From positions 434,001-498,000 of the forward strand of contig JAFKGQ010000004.1 in assembly GCA_017307755.1 (NCBI GenBank): DNA of 64,000 nucleotides, given 5' to 3'. The translations under genes and the position numbers were made by a program. The notes under the pieces were generated by a model. That model did no database searches. It was not told the origin of the DNA and was given only the letters and a program-made list of their open reading frames with translations. Source of the stretch: Chitinophagaceae bacterium (GTDB taxonomy: Bacteria > Bacteroidota > Bacteroidia > Chitinophagales > Chitinophagaceae). Shown here one piece after another: positions 32,055 through 40,603 of this stretch. The stretch's first letter is position 1. Each line of letters opens with the position of its first letter.

Positions 32055-32062
32055 TACATTTG
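32055..32062 (+). promoter_or_regulatory. -7 box for lepA, flanked by 11-bp direct repeats
   Basis: TACATTTG matches TAnnTTTG, 30 bases before the lepA ATG. The sequence CAGGCACAAAA occurs exactly at 32041-32051 and 32063-32073, one copy on each side of the box. Confidence 0.55.
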
Positions 32063-32092
32063 CAGGCACAAAAAAGGCGCACATTCACCTTC

Positions 32093-33883
32093 ATGAAGAA
32101 TATCCGGAATTTTTGCATTATCGCTCATATCGACCATGGTAAAAGTACCCTGGCAGACCGTCTGCTTGAAATGACCCACACCATATCTGAACGGGATATG
32201 CAGGCCCAGGTGCTGGACGATATGGACCTGGAGAGAGAGAAGGGCATTACTATCAAGAGCCATGCTATCCAGATCAATTACCCCCATAAAGGACAGCAAT
32301 ATATACTGAACCTCATCGATACACCGGGCCATGTCGATTTCAGCTACGAAGTGAGCCGTGCACTGGCCGCCTGTGAAGGGGCTCTTTTGCTGGTGGATGC
32401 CACCCAAGGTATTCAGGCCCAGACCATTTCCAACCTTTATCTTGCCATCGAAAACGACCTGGAGATCATTCCTGTCATCAATAAGATCGATATGGACGGG
32501 GCCATGGTGGAAGAGGTAAAGGACCAGATCATCGAGCTCATCGGATGCAAACCGGAGGATATCCTGCTGGCCAGCGCCCGTACAGGTCTGGGTGTCCAGG
32601 AGATACTCGACGCCATCATCGAAAGGATACCTCCTCCCAAAGGAAACCCCGACGCTCCCTTGCAGGCGCTGATCTTCGACAGTGTATTCAACTCTTTCCG
32701 GGGAATCATTGTGTATTACAGGATCCTGAACGGGAGTATAAAAAAAGGAGATATCGTAAAATTCGTCTCTACCGGTCTGGAATATGGGGCGGACGAAGTA
32801 GGCGTCTTAAAACTTGCACTGGACCCCAAGCAGGAAGTGAAGACGGGAGATGTAGGCTATATTATCACCGGGATCAAGAATGCAAAAGAGGTTAAAGTAG
32901 GTGACACTATCACGCTCGCAAGTAACCCCAATCCTGAAATGATCCAGGGTTTTGAGGAAGTAAAACCCATGGTATTCGCGGGTATCTTCCCTGTTGACAC
33001 GGATGACTTTGAAGAGCTGCGGGACTGTATGGACAAGCTGCAGCTGAACGATGCCTCTCTTACTTATGAACTGGAGACGTCGCAGGCGCTGGGCTTTGGA
33101 TTCCGTTGCGGTTTTCTGGGCATGCTGCATATGGAGATCATCCAGGAAAGGCTGGAAAGGGAATTCAACCAGACGGTGATCACCACCGTCCCCAACGTAA
33201 GTTTTGTTGCCTATACCAACAAGGGGGAGGAACTCATCGTGAACAACCCCGCCGAAATGCCTGATCCCACACGCATCGACCGTATTGAGGAACCTTATAT
33301 CAAGGCACAGATCATTACCAAACCGGACTATATCGGCAATATCATGACCCTTTGCCTGGGCAAAAGAGGCATGCTGCTCAATCAAAGCTATCTGACTACC
33401 ACCCGGGTGGAGCTGATCTTTGAAATGCCGTTGACGGAAATAGTTTTTGACTTCTATGACAAACTGAAAAGTCAGACCCGCGGCTATGCTTCTTTCGACT
33501 ATCACCCCATCGGCAGGAGAGAAAGCGATATCGTGAAGATGGATATACTCCTCAACGGCGATAAAGTGGACGCGCTTAGCGCCCTGATCCATCGCAGCCG
33601 TAGCACTGACTTTGGAAGAAAGCTTTGTGAAAAGTTAAAAGAGCTGCTGCCTCGTCAGCAATTCCAGATTGCTATCCAGGCGGCCATCGGCGCCAAGGTC
33701 ATTGCCCGGGAAACCATCAGCGCCTTGCGCAAGGACGTTACAGCCAAATGTTATGGGGGTGACATCAGCCGTAAACGCAAACTGCTGGAAAAACAGAAAG
33801 AGGGGAAAAAGCGTATGCGCCAGATCGGTAGTGTGGAGGTTCCGCAGGAAGCGTTCCTCGCTGTACTGAAACTGGATGATTGA
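32093..33883 (+). CDS. lepA: Elongation factor 4 (LepA)
   Basis: A 596-residue translational GTPase that back-translocates or remodels stalled ribosomes. G1 is [14 protein letters not shown]2 is [12 protein letters not shown]3 is [13 protein letters not shown] and G4 is NKIDMDGA. The C-terminal half has the LepA-specific domain ([24 protein letters not shown], later [36 protein letters not shown]). I chose the ATG at 32093 ([12 protein letters not shown]). The stop TGA overlaps the next gene's ATG, pointing to an operon with the GT39-like protein. Confidence 0.98.
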   Translation: MKNIRNFCIIAHIDHGKSTLADRLLEMTHTISERDMQAQVLDDMDLEREKGITIKSHAIQINYPHKGQQYILNLIDTPGHVDFSYEVSRALAACEGALLLVDATQGIQAQTISNLYLAIENDLEIIPVINKIDMDGAMVEEVKDQIIELIGCKPEDILLASARTGLGVQEILDAIIERIPPPKGNPDAPLQALIFDSVFNSFRGIIVYYRILNGSIKKGDIVKFVSTGLEYGADEVGVLKLALDPKQEVKTGDVGYIITGIKNAKEVKVGDTITLASNPNPEMIQGFEEVKPMVFAGIFPVDTDDFEELRDCMDKLQLNDASLTYELETSQALGFGFRCGFLGMLHMEIIQERLEREFNQTVITTVPNVSFVAYTNKGEELIVNNPAEMPDPTRIDRIEEPYIKAQIITKPDYIGNIMTLCLGKRGMLLNQSYLTTTRVELIFEMPLTEIVFDFYDKLKSQTRGYASFDYHPIGRRESDIVKMDILLNGDKVDALSALIHRSRSTDFGRKLCEKLKELLPRQQFQIAIQAAIGAKVIARETISALRKDVTAKCYGGDISRKRKLLEKQKEGKKRMRQIGSVEVPQEAFLAVLKLDD

Positions 33884-35457
33884 TGCGATCTCCTTTACAT
33901 ACGTCTTTGTTTGCCGCCGGCCTGCTGGCCATTTACCTGATCAACGGACTCCTCTATCTGCCGCGGCAGTCGATCACTTATGACGAAATATCACACCTGA
34001 ATTTTGGTGTTCGTGTGCTAAAAGGCAGCACCCAACGCACGGACAGACGGGAGTTCAACAGTAAAATGCCCGTTTCCGCACTGAATGCCCTGCCACGGGC
34101 TTTCGAGCAATTGCGGAACAGGGGCTTGCAAAAAACTGACAATGGCGTCTCGGATGTCATGCATGGCCGGTACATCACGCTCTTTATCTCCCTGCTCATC
34201 GGCGTATTTGTGTTTAAATGGGCAAGCGAGCTGTACGGGGAAAGAGCGGGGCTTTTCTCTCTTTTCCTCTTTGTGTTTTGCCCCAACTGCCTGGCCCATG
34301 CTGCCCTTGTAACCACCGACACATATTCCGTGCTGTTATTGCTGCTGGTGATGTACTATCTTTGGAAGTGGCTTTCTTTTGGCGTCAATAAGGATTTTAT
34401 TCTCTTTTGTGTTTTTACGGGCGTGGCCCAACTGGTGAAACAGTCTTTATTCCATTTGTATGTGATCATTCCTTGTCTGGTGCTGGTGTGGTTCTTTATG
34501 CGTCAGCAGCGAAAGGTGGCCCTGCGGCCGCTGCTCGTCAGGGTAGGGGTCTTTGTGCTTATCAACCTGCTGGTCATCAATGCCGGCTTTTACTTCCAGG
34601 GGTTTGGACGGTCATTAGGCGCCTATCATTTCAGAAGCGATCTTTTCCAGGGCGTGCAACGGAGCTTTTCTTTTTTGTCCTCTGTGCCTCTTCCGCTGCC
34701 TTCCTCTTTTATAGAGGGACTGGATATGGCCAAATATTATGAAAGCCTTGGGGGTGGTCTTCCCGACAGCACGTTTGGCAATGTGACCATATTAGGGCAT
34801 AGCAGTACACAGGGCACTTTCTGGTATTTCTATTTTGTAGTTTTCTTTTTCAAGACGCCTATTCCTGTTCTTGTTTTTTTAACCTGGAGCTGCTGGCGGC
34901 TGGTGCAAAAAAGATCCCGGCGTGAGATAGCGCGTAATGAACTCTTTTTGTTGCTGCCTGTGCTCTATTTTCTTATCCTGATGGACTTTTTTTATAAAGT
35001 CCAGATCAATATCCGGCATATTATCTTTATCTATCCTTTGTTATACGTGTTCTGTGGTATCATTATACGTTACTTGTCAACTGCATGGGAAAAATGGGGG
35101 CTGGCGTTGCTATCCGTCTGGTATATCGTTTCGGTACTTTCCTACTTCCGGAACTATATCCCTTATACCAATGAGTTTATCCCGGATAAGAAAATGGCCT
35201 ATAATATAGTTGGTGCCGATAACCTTAATTATGGCCAGGGCGTCTACTTCCTGCAGGATTATCTTGCGGCACATCCGGATGTGACCATGGCTGCTCCCAC
35301 GCCGCGCCCCGGCCGGCAGGCCATCGCCATCAATGACTTCCTGGACATATGGAACGAACACCGTTACGACTGGCTCAAACCCTTCAAACCTGTGGGCCAT
35401 ATTGCCCATTATTATCTTATATTTGACATTACCCCTGATGAAATAAATAAGCGATAA
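33883..35457 (+). CDS. GT39/ArnT-like integral membrane glycosyltransferase
   Basis: A 524-residue protein with about 10-12 hydrophobic segments. The first periplasmic loop has YDEISHLNFG, matching the acidic DE motif used by protein-O-mannosyl- and ArnT-type GT-C enzymes that take polyprenyl-phosphate sugars. A large hydrophilic C-terminal tail (after about residue 420) would be periplasmic. It would act on lipid A, protein or glycan; which one is unknown. Its ATG overlaps the lepA stop (TGATG) and its stop overlaps the next ATG by one base (TAATG). Assignment to GT39 is moderate. Confidence 0.75.
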   Translation: MRSPLHTSLFAAGLLAIYLINGLLYLPRQSITYDEISHLNFGVRVLKGSTQRTDRREFNSKMPVSALNALPRAFEQLRNRGLQKTDNGVSDVMHGRYITLFISLLIGVFVFKWASELYGERAGLFSLFLFVFCPNCLAHAALVTTDTYSVLLLLLVMYYLWKWLSFGVNKDFILFCVFTGVAQLVKQSLFHLYVIIPCLVLVWFFMRQQRKVALRPLLVRVGVFVLINLLVINAGFYFQGFGRSLGAYHFRSDLFQGVQRSFSFLSSVPLPLPSSFIEGLDMAKYYESLGGGLPDSTFGNVTILGHSSTQGTFWYFYFVVFFFKTPIPVLVFLTWSCWRLVQKRSRREIARNELFLLLPVLYFLILMDFFYKVQINIRHIIFIYPLLYVFCGIIIRYLSTAWEKWGLALLSVWYIVSVLSYFRNYIPYTNEFIPDKKMAYNIVGADNLNYGQGVYFLQDYLAAHPDVTMAAPTPRPGRQAIAINDFLDIWNEHRYDWLKPFKPVGHIAHYYLIFDITPDEINKR

Positions 35458-36533
35458 TGTTACCCCGACAACTTTATTTTTTCCTTCCTCTCTTCTTTGT
35501 TTTTCAAACGGGCTATTCCCAGGAAACGAAGATCATAAAATTCAAACAGCAACCGCTGAAGGCACGGTTGCAGAACTATTATATTGCCGGAATAAAAGAC
35601 GACAGGTCCGACACGGCGACTATTGGTTCGGTGCGTGCTGGTATCTTTAGCAAAAAATATGTGTCGCTTAACCTGCCGGGTGGCGCGGCTACTGCTTTTG
35701 GTAACTTTCTCAAAGCCAATCTGACACAGGACGACCATACCATTCCCATTATCCTGCATATTGCACAACTGGAGGTGGCCGAGAAGGCAGGCGGCCTGAA
35801 GGCGGAGTCGGAAGTGCGTATGAACATTGGTTTTTACAATGCTGCCGGTAAGATAGTGGAATACAAAGGCAGTAATACCGTACAGGCCACAATGGATGCC
35901 ACCCGCTATATAGAAGAACTGATCCGGAGGGGACTGGATGACATGTTGCAGCAATTTGATACCTGGGCGGGCGGGAACCAGCAACAACTCAAGGCCGCCC
36001 TCAAAGGACCTTCCGTGGAAGTAGAAGTGCAGATATTATCAGACGCGGCCGATACGGAAAGGATCGCCTGGACGCGGGCTCGTCCGCTGATATTGGATGA
36101 TTTCAGGGGCAGACCCGACGAACTGAGCCGTGCAGCCGCCGCTACCAACAGTGGCCTGGATGTCAGGACCAGTGTGCAAACCCAATATAACCAGACCAGG
36201 GTTGTCGTCACCATCCTCCCTTTTTTTGACAAGACCCGGTCCTGGTGCCGGACAGGCAGCCGTAATGCCCGTACCTTGCAACATGAACAGCAACATTTCA
36301 ATATCACAGCTATAAAAGGCTGTGAACTGGCCGATACCATCCGTCATTTTACTTTTTCTGTGCAGAATTATATGAAGCAGCTGGAGCAGCTGTATAAACA
36401 AAAAGACAAGGAGGCGCACGCGCAGCAGGAGCTTTATGACGGGGAGACGGACCATGGACAGATCGTTGCCGCACAAACACGATGGGAGGAGGTCATCCGG
36501 ACGGCAATGAGCAAACAGGAGTGCTACAAATAA
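35457..36533 (+). CDS. Secreted DUF922-like protein with HEXXH motif
   Basis: A 358-residue protein with a signal peptide (about 1-21, ending GYS). The N-terminal part (25-170) is a mixed domain of unknown kind. The C-terminal part has PLILDDFRGRPDELSRAAAATNSGL, resembling the DFxG...AAxTxSG pattern of DUF922, and LQHEQQHFNIT with a zinc-metallopeptidase HEXXH (His276, Glu277, His280). The rest is helical. It may be a periplasmic metalloprotease; there is no direct proof of activity. It follows the GT39-like gene directly and may be co-transcribed with lepA. Confidence 0.7.
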   Translation: MLPRQLYFFLPLFFVFQTGYSQETKIIKFKQQPLKARLQNYYIAGIKDDRSDTATIGSVRAGIFSKKYVSLNLPGGAATAFGNFLKANLTQDDHTIPIILHIAQLEVAEKAGGLKAESEVRMNIGFYNAAGKIVEYKGSNTVQATMDATRYIEELIRRGLDDMLQQFDTWAGGNQQQLKAALKGPSVEVEVQILSDAADTERIAWTRARPLILDDFRGRPDELSRAAAATNSGLDVRTSVQTQYNQTRVVVTILPFFDKTRSWCRTGSRNARTLQHEQQHFNITAIKGCELADTIRHFTFSVQNYMKQLEQLYKQKDKEAHAQQELYDGETDHGQIVAAQTRWEEVIRTAMSKQECYK

Positions 36534-36552
36534 ATCGTATATTGCCTTTAAG

Positions 36553-37191
36553 ATGCGAACCCCACTTCAAAAAGGTGAAAAGATACTACTTGTGACCTAC
36601 AGCAGCTGGACATTGCTGGTACTACCTGTACTCATTGCCCTGGCAGGTATCGTCGCGGCTTATTTCATCGGTTTTTTCGATCATTATGGATGGATCGCCG
36701 CTGTAGTGGGCATCCTGTATTTTCTGTGGAAGTACATGGATTGGAAGGTCAATATTTGGGTGGTGACCAATTTCCGGGTCATCGACGAGTCCGGTCTGCT
36801 AAGCCATCATGCCAAGGAAAGCCCCCTGGATAAGATCAACAATGTGTCTTATGATATGGCCCCCCTGGGCCGGATCTTCAACTATGGTCATGTGGAGATA
36901 CAGACGGCGGCTGAGGTGGGCGCCACTGATTATTATAATGTCAATCATCCCCGCCGTCTGAAAGACACGATCACAGCTGCGCAATCGGACTATAAAGCAT
37001 TTCAATCCACCGCACAGGCCAGGCAAATGGCTGCAGCATTCCATGAATCGTTGGGGCAAGCCGGCGGGTCCGGACATGCGACTCCGGCAGGGATAGCTGC
37101 CGAATTGGAAAAGCTATTTGATCTGAAGCAGAAAGGGGCGTTGACGGAGGAAGAGTACCTGAAGGCGAAAAATAGGCTGTTAGGGCATTAA
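36553..37191 (+). CDS. PH-domain (bPH2) membrane protein with C-terminal SHOCT
   Basis: A 212-residue protein. Two hydrophobic segments lie in the first 65 residues (LLVLPVLIALAGIVAAYFIGF and WIAAVVGILYFLWKY). They are followed by a bacterial PH-like domain (WKVNIWVVTNFRVIDESGL, ESPLDKINNVSYDMAPLGRIFNYGHVEIQTA). The end has a short SHOCT module (EKLFDLKQKGALTEEEYLKAKNRLLGH). Such proteins often sit at the membrane, with unknown roles. It lies 19 bases after the DUF922-like gene. The repeat at 37207 follows 15 bases later. Confidence 0.85.
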   Translation: MRTPLQKGEKILLVTYSSWTLLVLPVLIALAGIVAAYFIGFFDHYGWIAAVVGILYFLWKYMDWKVNIWVVTNFRVIDESGLLSHHAKESPLDKINNVSYDMAPLGRIFNYGHVEIQTAAEVGATDYYNVNHPRRLKDTITAAQSDYKAFQSTAQARQMAAAFHESLGQAGGSGHATPAGIAAELEKLFDLKQKGALTEEEYLKAKNRLLGH

Positions 37192-37206
37192 TTGTTGAAG
37201 GATTGG

Positions 37207-37278
37207 CCGGGCCTGACGGCCCGGGTTTGGTTAGACGCTAACTAATTGCCCTTCGGGCGCCCTCCCTGTGGTCGGGCC
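37207..37278 (+). repeat. Structured intergenic repeat, copy B
   Basis: Second copy of the element at 16248-16318. CCGGGCC/GGCCCGG is identical (37207-37224), as is the GGTTAGACGCTAA core. The other stems read GCCC-TTC-GGGC (37248-37258) and GCCC/GGGC with inner CC-TGT-GG (37259-37277): each differing stem position is changed on both sides so pairing is kept. This copy runs into the 3' end of the minus-strand gene at 37242, supplying its last codons and its TAG stop. Confidence 0.8.
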
Positions 37279-38276
37279 TTGGCTGGCTTCGCGTTCTTCA
37301 CTTTCTCGGCATTCTGTATATTTTTCTCGGATTGCTCCTGTAGCTTTTGTTCGTTGATACCTCCTCCTTCATCCATCATCTTCGCTTCCTGGGGGAACTC
37401 TCCGTCCTTCAGTTTGAAATTGAAGATCTGTTTTTCCACATGAACCCACATCCCATCCTTCCATTTGAATCCTTCAAAATCTCCGTCGGGAATATATGTG
37501 TCTTTCCTGTTCGGGTCATCCCCTTCGGGCACCAGGTGGTCGAATAGGATCATATCCATCTGGGGGTCGTAGTTAAACCGGGTGGCAGCGTCCTTTTTAT
37601 ACTCTATGTTGAACCGGTATTGCATACGTTTGGGTATCGAATCGTCCTGGAAGGAGATATAGGGACCTCCGAAGAGAGGTTCGCCATTACTACGGGAGAA
37701 GGTCAGCACTTCCATCCATTTCTTATTGCTGCTGCGGGTGAAATCGTCAAAACCCAGCAGCGTATAGTAGTTGATACCCTGGTAGGACTTTGCGATAATG
37801 CGGTAATAGATAGCGCCGATCCAGTTGCGACGGGTCCTTACCGAGTCCAGAGGTTTAGCTGTGAACATGCTGACATCGAAAAGCGGGTACAACTTCAGGG
37901 ACCCGTCCGGCTGATTCATCTGAATGGCCCCCTCCTGCAAATACACCAGGTCATCCTTCTTGTATTGCCAGGTAATGATACGGAAAGTGCTGTCCGGTGC
38001 ATACAGCCGGGAAATGCCTGCCAGGCTGTCGAAAGGATAATAAAAAGAGTTCTTTATCTTTAGCGAACGCACCAGGGTACGAACAAACTGGCTGTCCGCA
38101 CGGAGCCGCGTGGCTGGATCTTCCCCATTGATCAGTGTATCTGCTAACACCTTCAGAGAGTCTTCCTGTACCTGCAGCGATTTCAACACGCTGCGGCTGA
38201 TAGAGGTCTGGGCCTGTGTTGAACCGAGGCCGGCAGACAGACAGAGAAAAAATATGGAGAGGATGCGGGTGATCAT
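37242..38276 (-). CDS. Secreted hypothetical protein
   Basis: A 344-residue protein with a signal peptide (MITRILSIFFLCLSAGLGSTQA). The mature part has alternating strands and helices (FYYPFDSLAGISRLYAPDS, FRIITWQYKKDDLVYLQEGAI, YQGINYYTLLGFDDFTRSS, GGPYISFQDDSI) and ends in a charged tail (QNAEKVKNAKPAKARPQGG). I do not recognise a family or function; similar proteins with a FRIITW-like core occur in Bacteroidota. The final ARPQGGRPKGN is encoded by repeat copy B. It ends the minus-strand gene run. Confidence 0.7.
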   Translation of the reverse strand: MITRILSIFFLCLSAGLGSTQAQTSISRSVLKSLQVQEDSLKVLADTLINGEDPATRLRADSQFVRTLVRSLKIKNSFYYPFDSLAGISRLYAPDSTFRIITWQYKKDDLVYLQEGAIQMNQPDGSLKLYPLFDVSMFTAKPLDSVRTRRNWIGAIYYRIIAKSYQGINYYTLLGFDDFTRSSNKKWMEVLTFSRSNGEPLFGGPYISFQDDSIPKRMQYRFNIEYKKDAATRFNYDPQMDMILFDHLVPEGDDPNRKDTYIPDGDFEGFKWKDGMWVHVEKQIFNFKLKDGEFPQEAKMMDEGGGINEQKLQEQSEKNIQNAEKVKNAKPAKARPQGGRPKGN

Positions 38277-38314
38277 GCCTTATGTTAACGTATGAGGTTT
38301 AAGTATGTTATGTG

Positions 38315-38875
38315 TTAGGCTTTTTTTAACAGTGCTTGTACAAATTCATACAAAGATCGGAATGTCACGTCAATAGAAGGGTGGGGGAGGTCCGGCACCT
38401 GGCTGGTAGTGCTCAGGAACACCGTATACATGCCCGCATTTCTTCCAAATTCCATATCGCTGATGTTATTCCCCACCATGATAGACTTCGAAAGATCGAT
38501 CCCGGGGAAGTCCTGTTGTGCAGCCAGGGCCATTCCCGGGTTGGGTTTACGGTGCGGATGATCATCCGACAGGGAGTCGCAGTAATAAATGGCGTCGATC
38601 CGTCCCCCGGCCGAGGCCACGTCGGCCGTCATCTTTTTATGGATATCGGCCAGATCTTCTTCCGTCATCAATCCCTTTCCAACCCCCCGCTGATTGGTCA
38701 CCACCACTATCCGGGGGAAAATACCCGCCAGGAGCCGCAAGGCTTCCAGATTGCCTTCATAGAAGACAAATTCACCATAATGGAATATATAGCTCTGCTC
38801 TTTCTCCACGTTGATCACGCCATCTCTGTCCAGGAACAGCGTCCAACGATGGTCTATCTTTTGTAGGTCCAGCAT
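38315..38875 (-). CDS. HAD-IIIA phosphatase, GmhB/HisB-N-like
   Basis: A 186-residue HAD phosphatase. Motif I is FLDRDGVIN (Asp16, Asp18), motif II VVVTNQRGVGKG, and motif III KPNPGM (Lys110) with later MVGNNISDMEFGRNAGM. The likely reaction is removal of a phosphate from D-glycero-D-manno-heptose 1,7-bisphosphate, given gmhA next door. However, the Cys-rich zinc loop of GmhB is altered: Cys99 is present but the later Cys pair is replaced by His106 and His108 (DDHPHRKP). The start ATG at 38875 lies one base beyond the gmhA stop. Another sugar phosphate substrate is possible. Confidence 0.85.
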   Translation of the reverse strand: MLDLQKIDHRWTLFLDRDGVINVEKEQSYIFHYGEFVFYEGNLEALRLLAGIFPRIVVVTNQRGVGKGLMTEEDLADIHKKMTADVASAGGRIDAIYYCDSLSDDHPHRKPNPGMALAAQQDFPGIDLSKSIMVGNNISDMEFGRNAGMYTVFLSTTSQVPDLPHPSIDVTFRSLYEFVQALLKKA

Positions 38876-38876
38876 A

Positions 38877-39461
38877 TTATCCCTGCTTTCCAAAATATTG
38901 TTCTTCCACCAACTGGCAAATGATATGCCCGATAAGCATATGGACCTCCTGTATCCTGGGTGTATTGGACGAGGGCACATTCACGAGATAATCGCTCCGG
39001 TCCTTTAACAGTCCCCCGCTGCCGCCGGTGAATCCTACCGTCACCATCCCTTTTTTTCTTGCGGTGTCAAAAGCCTGTACGATATTGGCGGAGTTACCCG
39101 AAGTAGAGAGCCCGATGAGCATGTCCCCTTCTTTTCCAATACCCTGGATCAACCGGGAGTAAATGACATCGTAGCTATAATCATTTGCTACTGCTGTAAG
39201 ATAGGAAGTATTGCAATGCAAGGCTTCCGCGGGCAAGGCATCCCTGTTGATATAAAACCTGCCGGAGAACTCCGCCGCCAGATGCTGTGCATCCGCCGCA
39301 CTTCCCCCATTGCCACAAAAATAGATGTGATTGCCGTTGCGGAAGATCGTCACGATGACATCTACCAATTCCCCGATGAGCTGCAACATCCGCTCGTCTT
39401 TTAGCAGCTGACTTTTCACCGTCACCGACTCGCTGATACAATGTTTTATTTTGTCCTGCAT
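38877..39461 (-). CDS. gmhA: Phosphoheptose isomerase (SIS domain)
   Basis: A 194-residue enzyme likely converting sedoheptulose 7-phosphate to D-glycero-D-manno-heptose 7-phosphate. The SIS core includes YFCGNGGSAADAQHLAAEFSGRF (residues 47-69, Glu64 likely catalytic) and LIGLSTSGNSANIVQAF. The C-terminal His in EVHMLIGH fits the second catalytic group. It overlaps the 3' end of the preceding GT4 gene by 16 bases and is followed immediately by the HAD phosphatase, so a heptose route for a surface glycan is the best reading. Confidence 0.92.
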   Translation of the reverse strand: MQDKIKHCISESVTVKSQLLKDERMLQLIGELVDVIVTIFRNGNHIYFCGNGGSAADAQHLAAEFSGRFYINRDALPAEALHCNTSYLTAVANDYSYDVIYSRLIQGIGKEGDMLIGLSTSGNSANIVQAFDTARKKGMVTVGFTGGSGGLLKDRSDYLVNVPSSNTPRIQEVHMLIGHIICQLVEEQYFGKQG

Positions 39462-40603
39462 GGTATGATTTTAATGATACTGTCCACCAGTGTGGTCCAG
39501 GAATATTTTTCCCGTTCCATGCGAAGATGAGGAATAAAATGATCGGCCCCTAATTCAAAAAAACGTAATATCCCATCTGCCAGGGCCTTTGGATCGGGTG
39601 TTACTACCAGGCCCACGCGTTCATGGGGTACCAGCGCGGGCAATCCGCCTACATTCGTAACGATCATGGGTTTTTCAAAATGATAGGCCAGAGGAGTAAC
39701 CCCGCTCTGCGTAGCGTTCCGGTAAGGTTGGACCACGGCATCGGCTGCGCAGAGATAATATTTTACATCCTGGTCCGGAATAAAGTCTGTACGCAGCAAT
39801 AACTGGTCCCGGATGCCCAATCTATCGATAAGCTCCCGGTAACCTTGTTCGTCCTCGTAAAACTCACCTGCTACCATCAGCCTGATGCCGGCTGCCCGGA
39901 CGCGATGATCGGCCATTGCTTCTAACAGCATATCCAATCCCTTGTACTTCCGTATGAACCCAAAGAAAAGGAGTACCTTGTCGGTGTCCTCTATTTTCAA
40001 GTTTTTCTGCCGTAGGACGGCCCTGGCTTCCTCTCTGGATAGGGGTTCTCCAAAATTGTCATACAAAGGGTGGGGGACCTGCAAGGCAGGCTTTGTTTTC
40101 TCAAACTGCCGCAGATCATCCATCACTTTTTCACTCATGGTTATAAAGGCGTCACAGCTTTTCAAAAAATATCTTGTGAAGGGGACATCACCCGGACGCC
40201 GCTCGTGAGGGATAACATTGTCTGTGAGTGCAATGATACGGGTATGTCTGTTCCTGCGCACCCTCCGGAGGATGGTACCCAGGGCCGGGCCCATTAAGGG
40301 CAGCCAGTATCTTACAACGATGATGTCGGGACGGCGGCGGCGCAGCTCTTCGCCTACCAGCCACCAGTTGAGGGGGTTGATGCTGTTCACCTTTGAATGG
40401 ATGGTCAAGCCCTCCGGGGCTGGCTCATCCGTGTACTGCGAGCTGCCGGGAAAAAGAAAAGAAGGATACTGCAGGGAAAAGGAATAAATATGACAGTCAT
40501 ATCCTTCTTTTAAAAAGGCCCTGGCCAGCCTGTGATTGAATGTGGTAAGACCACCTCCTCTCAGGGGATGCGCGGGGCCAAGGATAATGACGGATCCGTT
40601 CAT
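39446..40603 (-). CDS. Glycosyltransferase family 4
   Basis: A 385-residue GT-B enzyme. N-terminal domain: LGPAHPLRGGGLTTFNHRLARAF and ALTDNVIPHERRPGD. C-terminal donor domain: LLFFGFIRKYKGLDMLLEAM, ADAVVQPYRNATQSGVTPLAYHF and VTNVGGLPALVPHERVGLVV. It overlaps the GT2 start side by 4 bases and gmhA by 16 bases, so it is part of one transcription unit. It may add a heptose or related sugar, but this is inference from context. Confidence 0.93.
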   Translation of the reverse strand: MNGSVIILGPAHPLRGGGLTTFNHRLARAFLKEGYDCHIYSFSLQYPSFLFPGSSQYTDEPAPEGLTIHSKVNSINPLNWWLVGEELRRRRPDIIVVRYWLPLMGPALGTILRRVRRNRHTRIIALTDNVIPHERRPGDVPFTRYFLKSCDAFITMSEKVMDDLRQFEKTKPALQVPHPLYDNFGEPLSREEARAVLRQKNLKIEDTDKVLLFFGFIRKYKGLDMLLEAMADHRVRAAGIRLMVAGEFYEDEQGYRELIDRLGIRDQLLLRTDFIPDQDVKYYLCAADAVVQPYRNATQSGVTPLAYHFEKPMIVTNVGGLPALVPHERVGLVVTPDPKALADGILRFFELGADHFIPHLRMEREKYSWTTLVDSIIKIIPCRTK

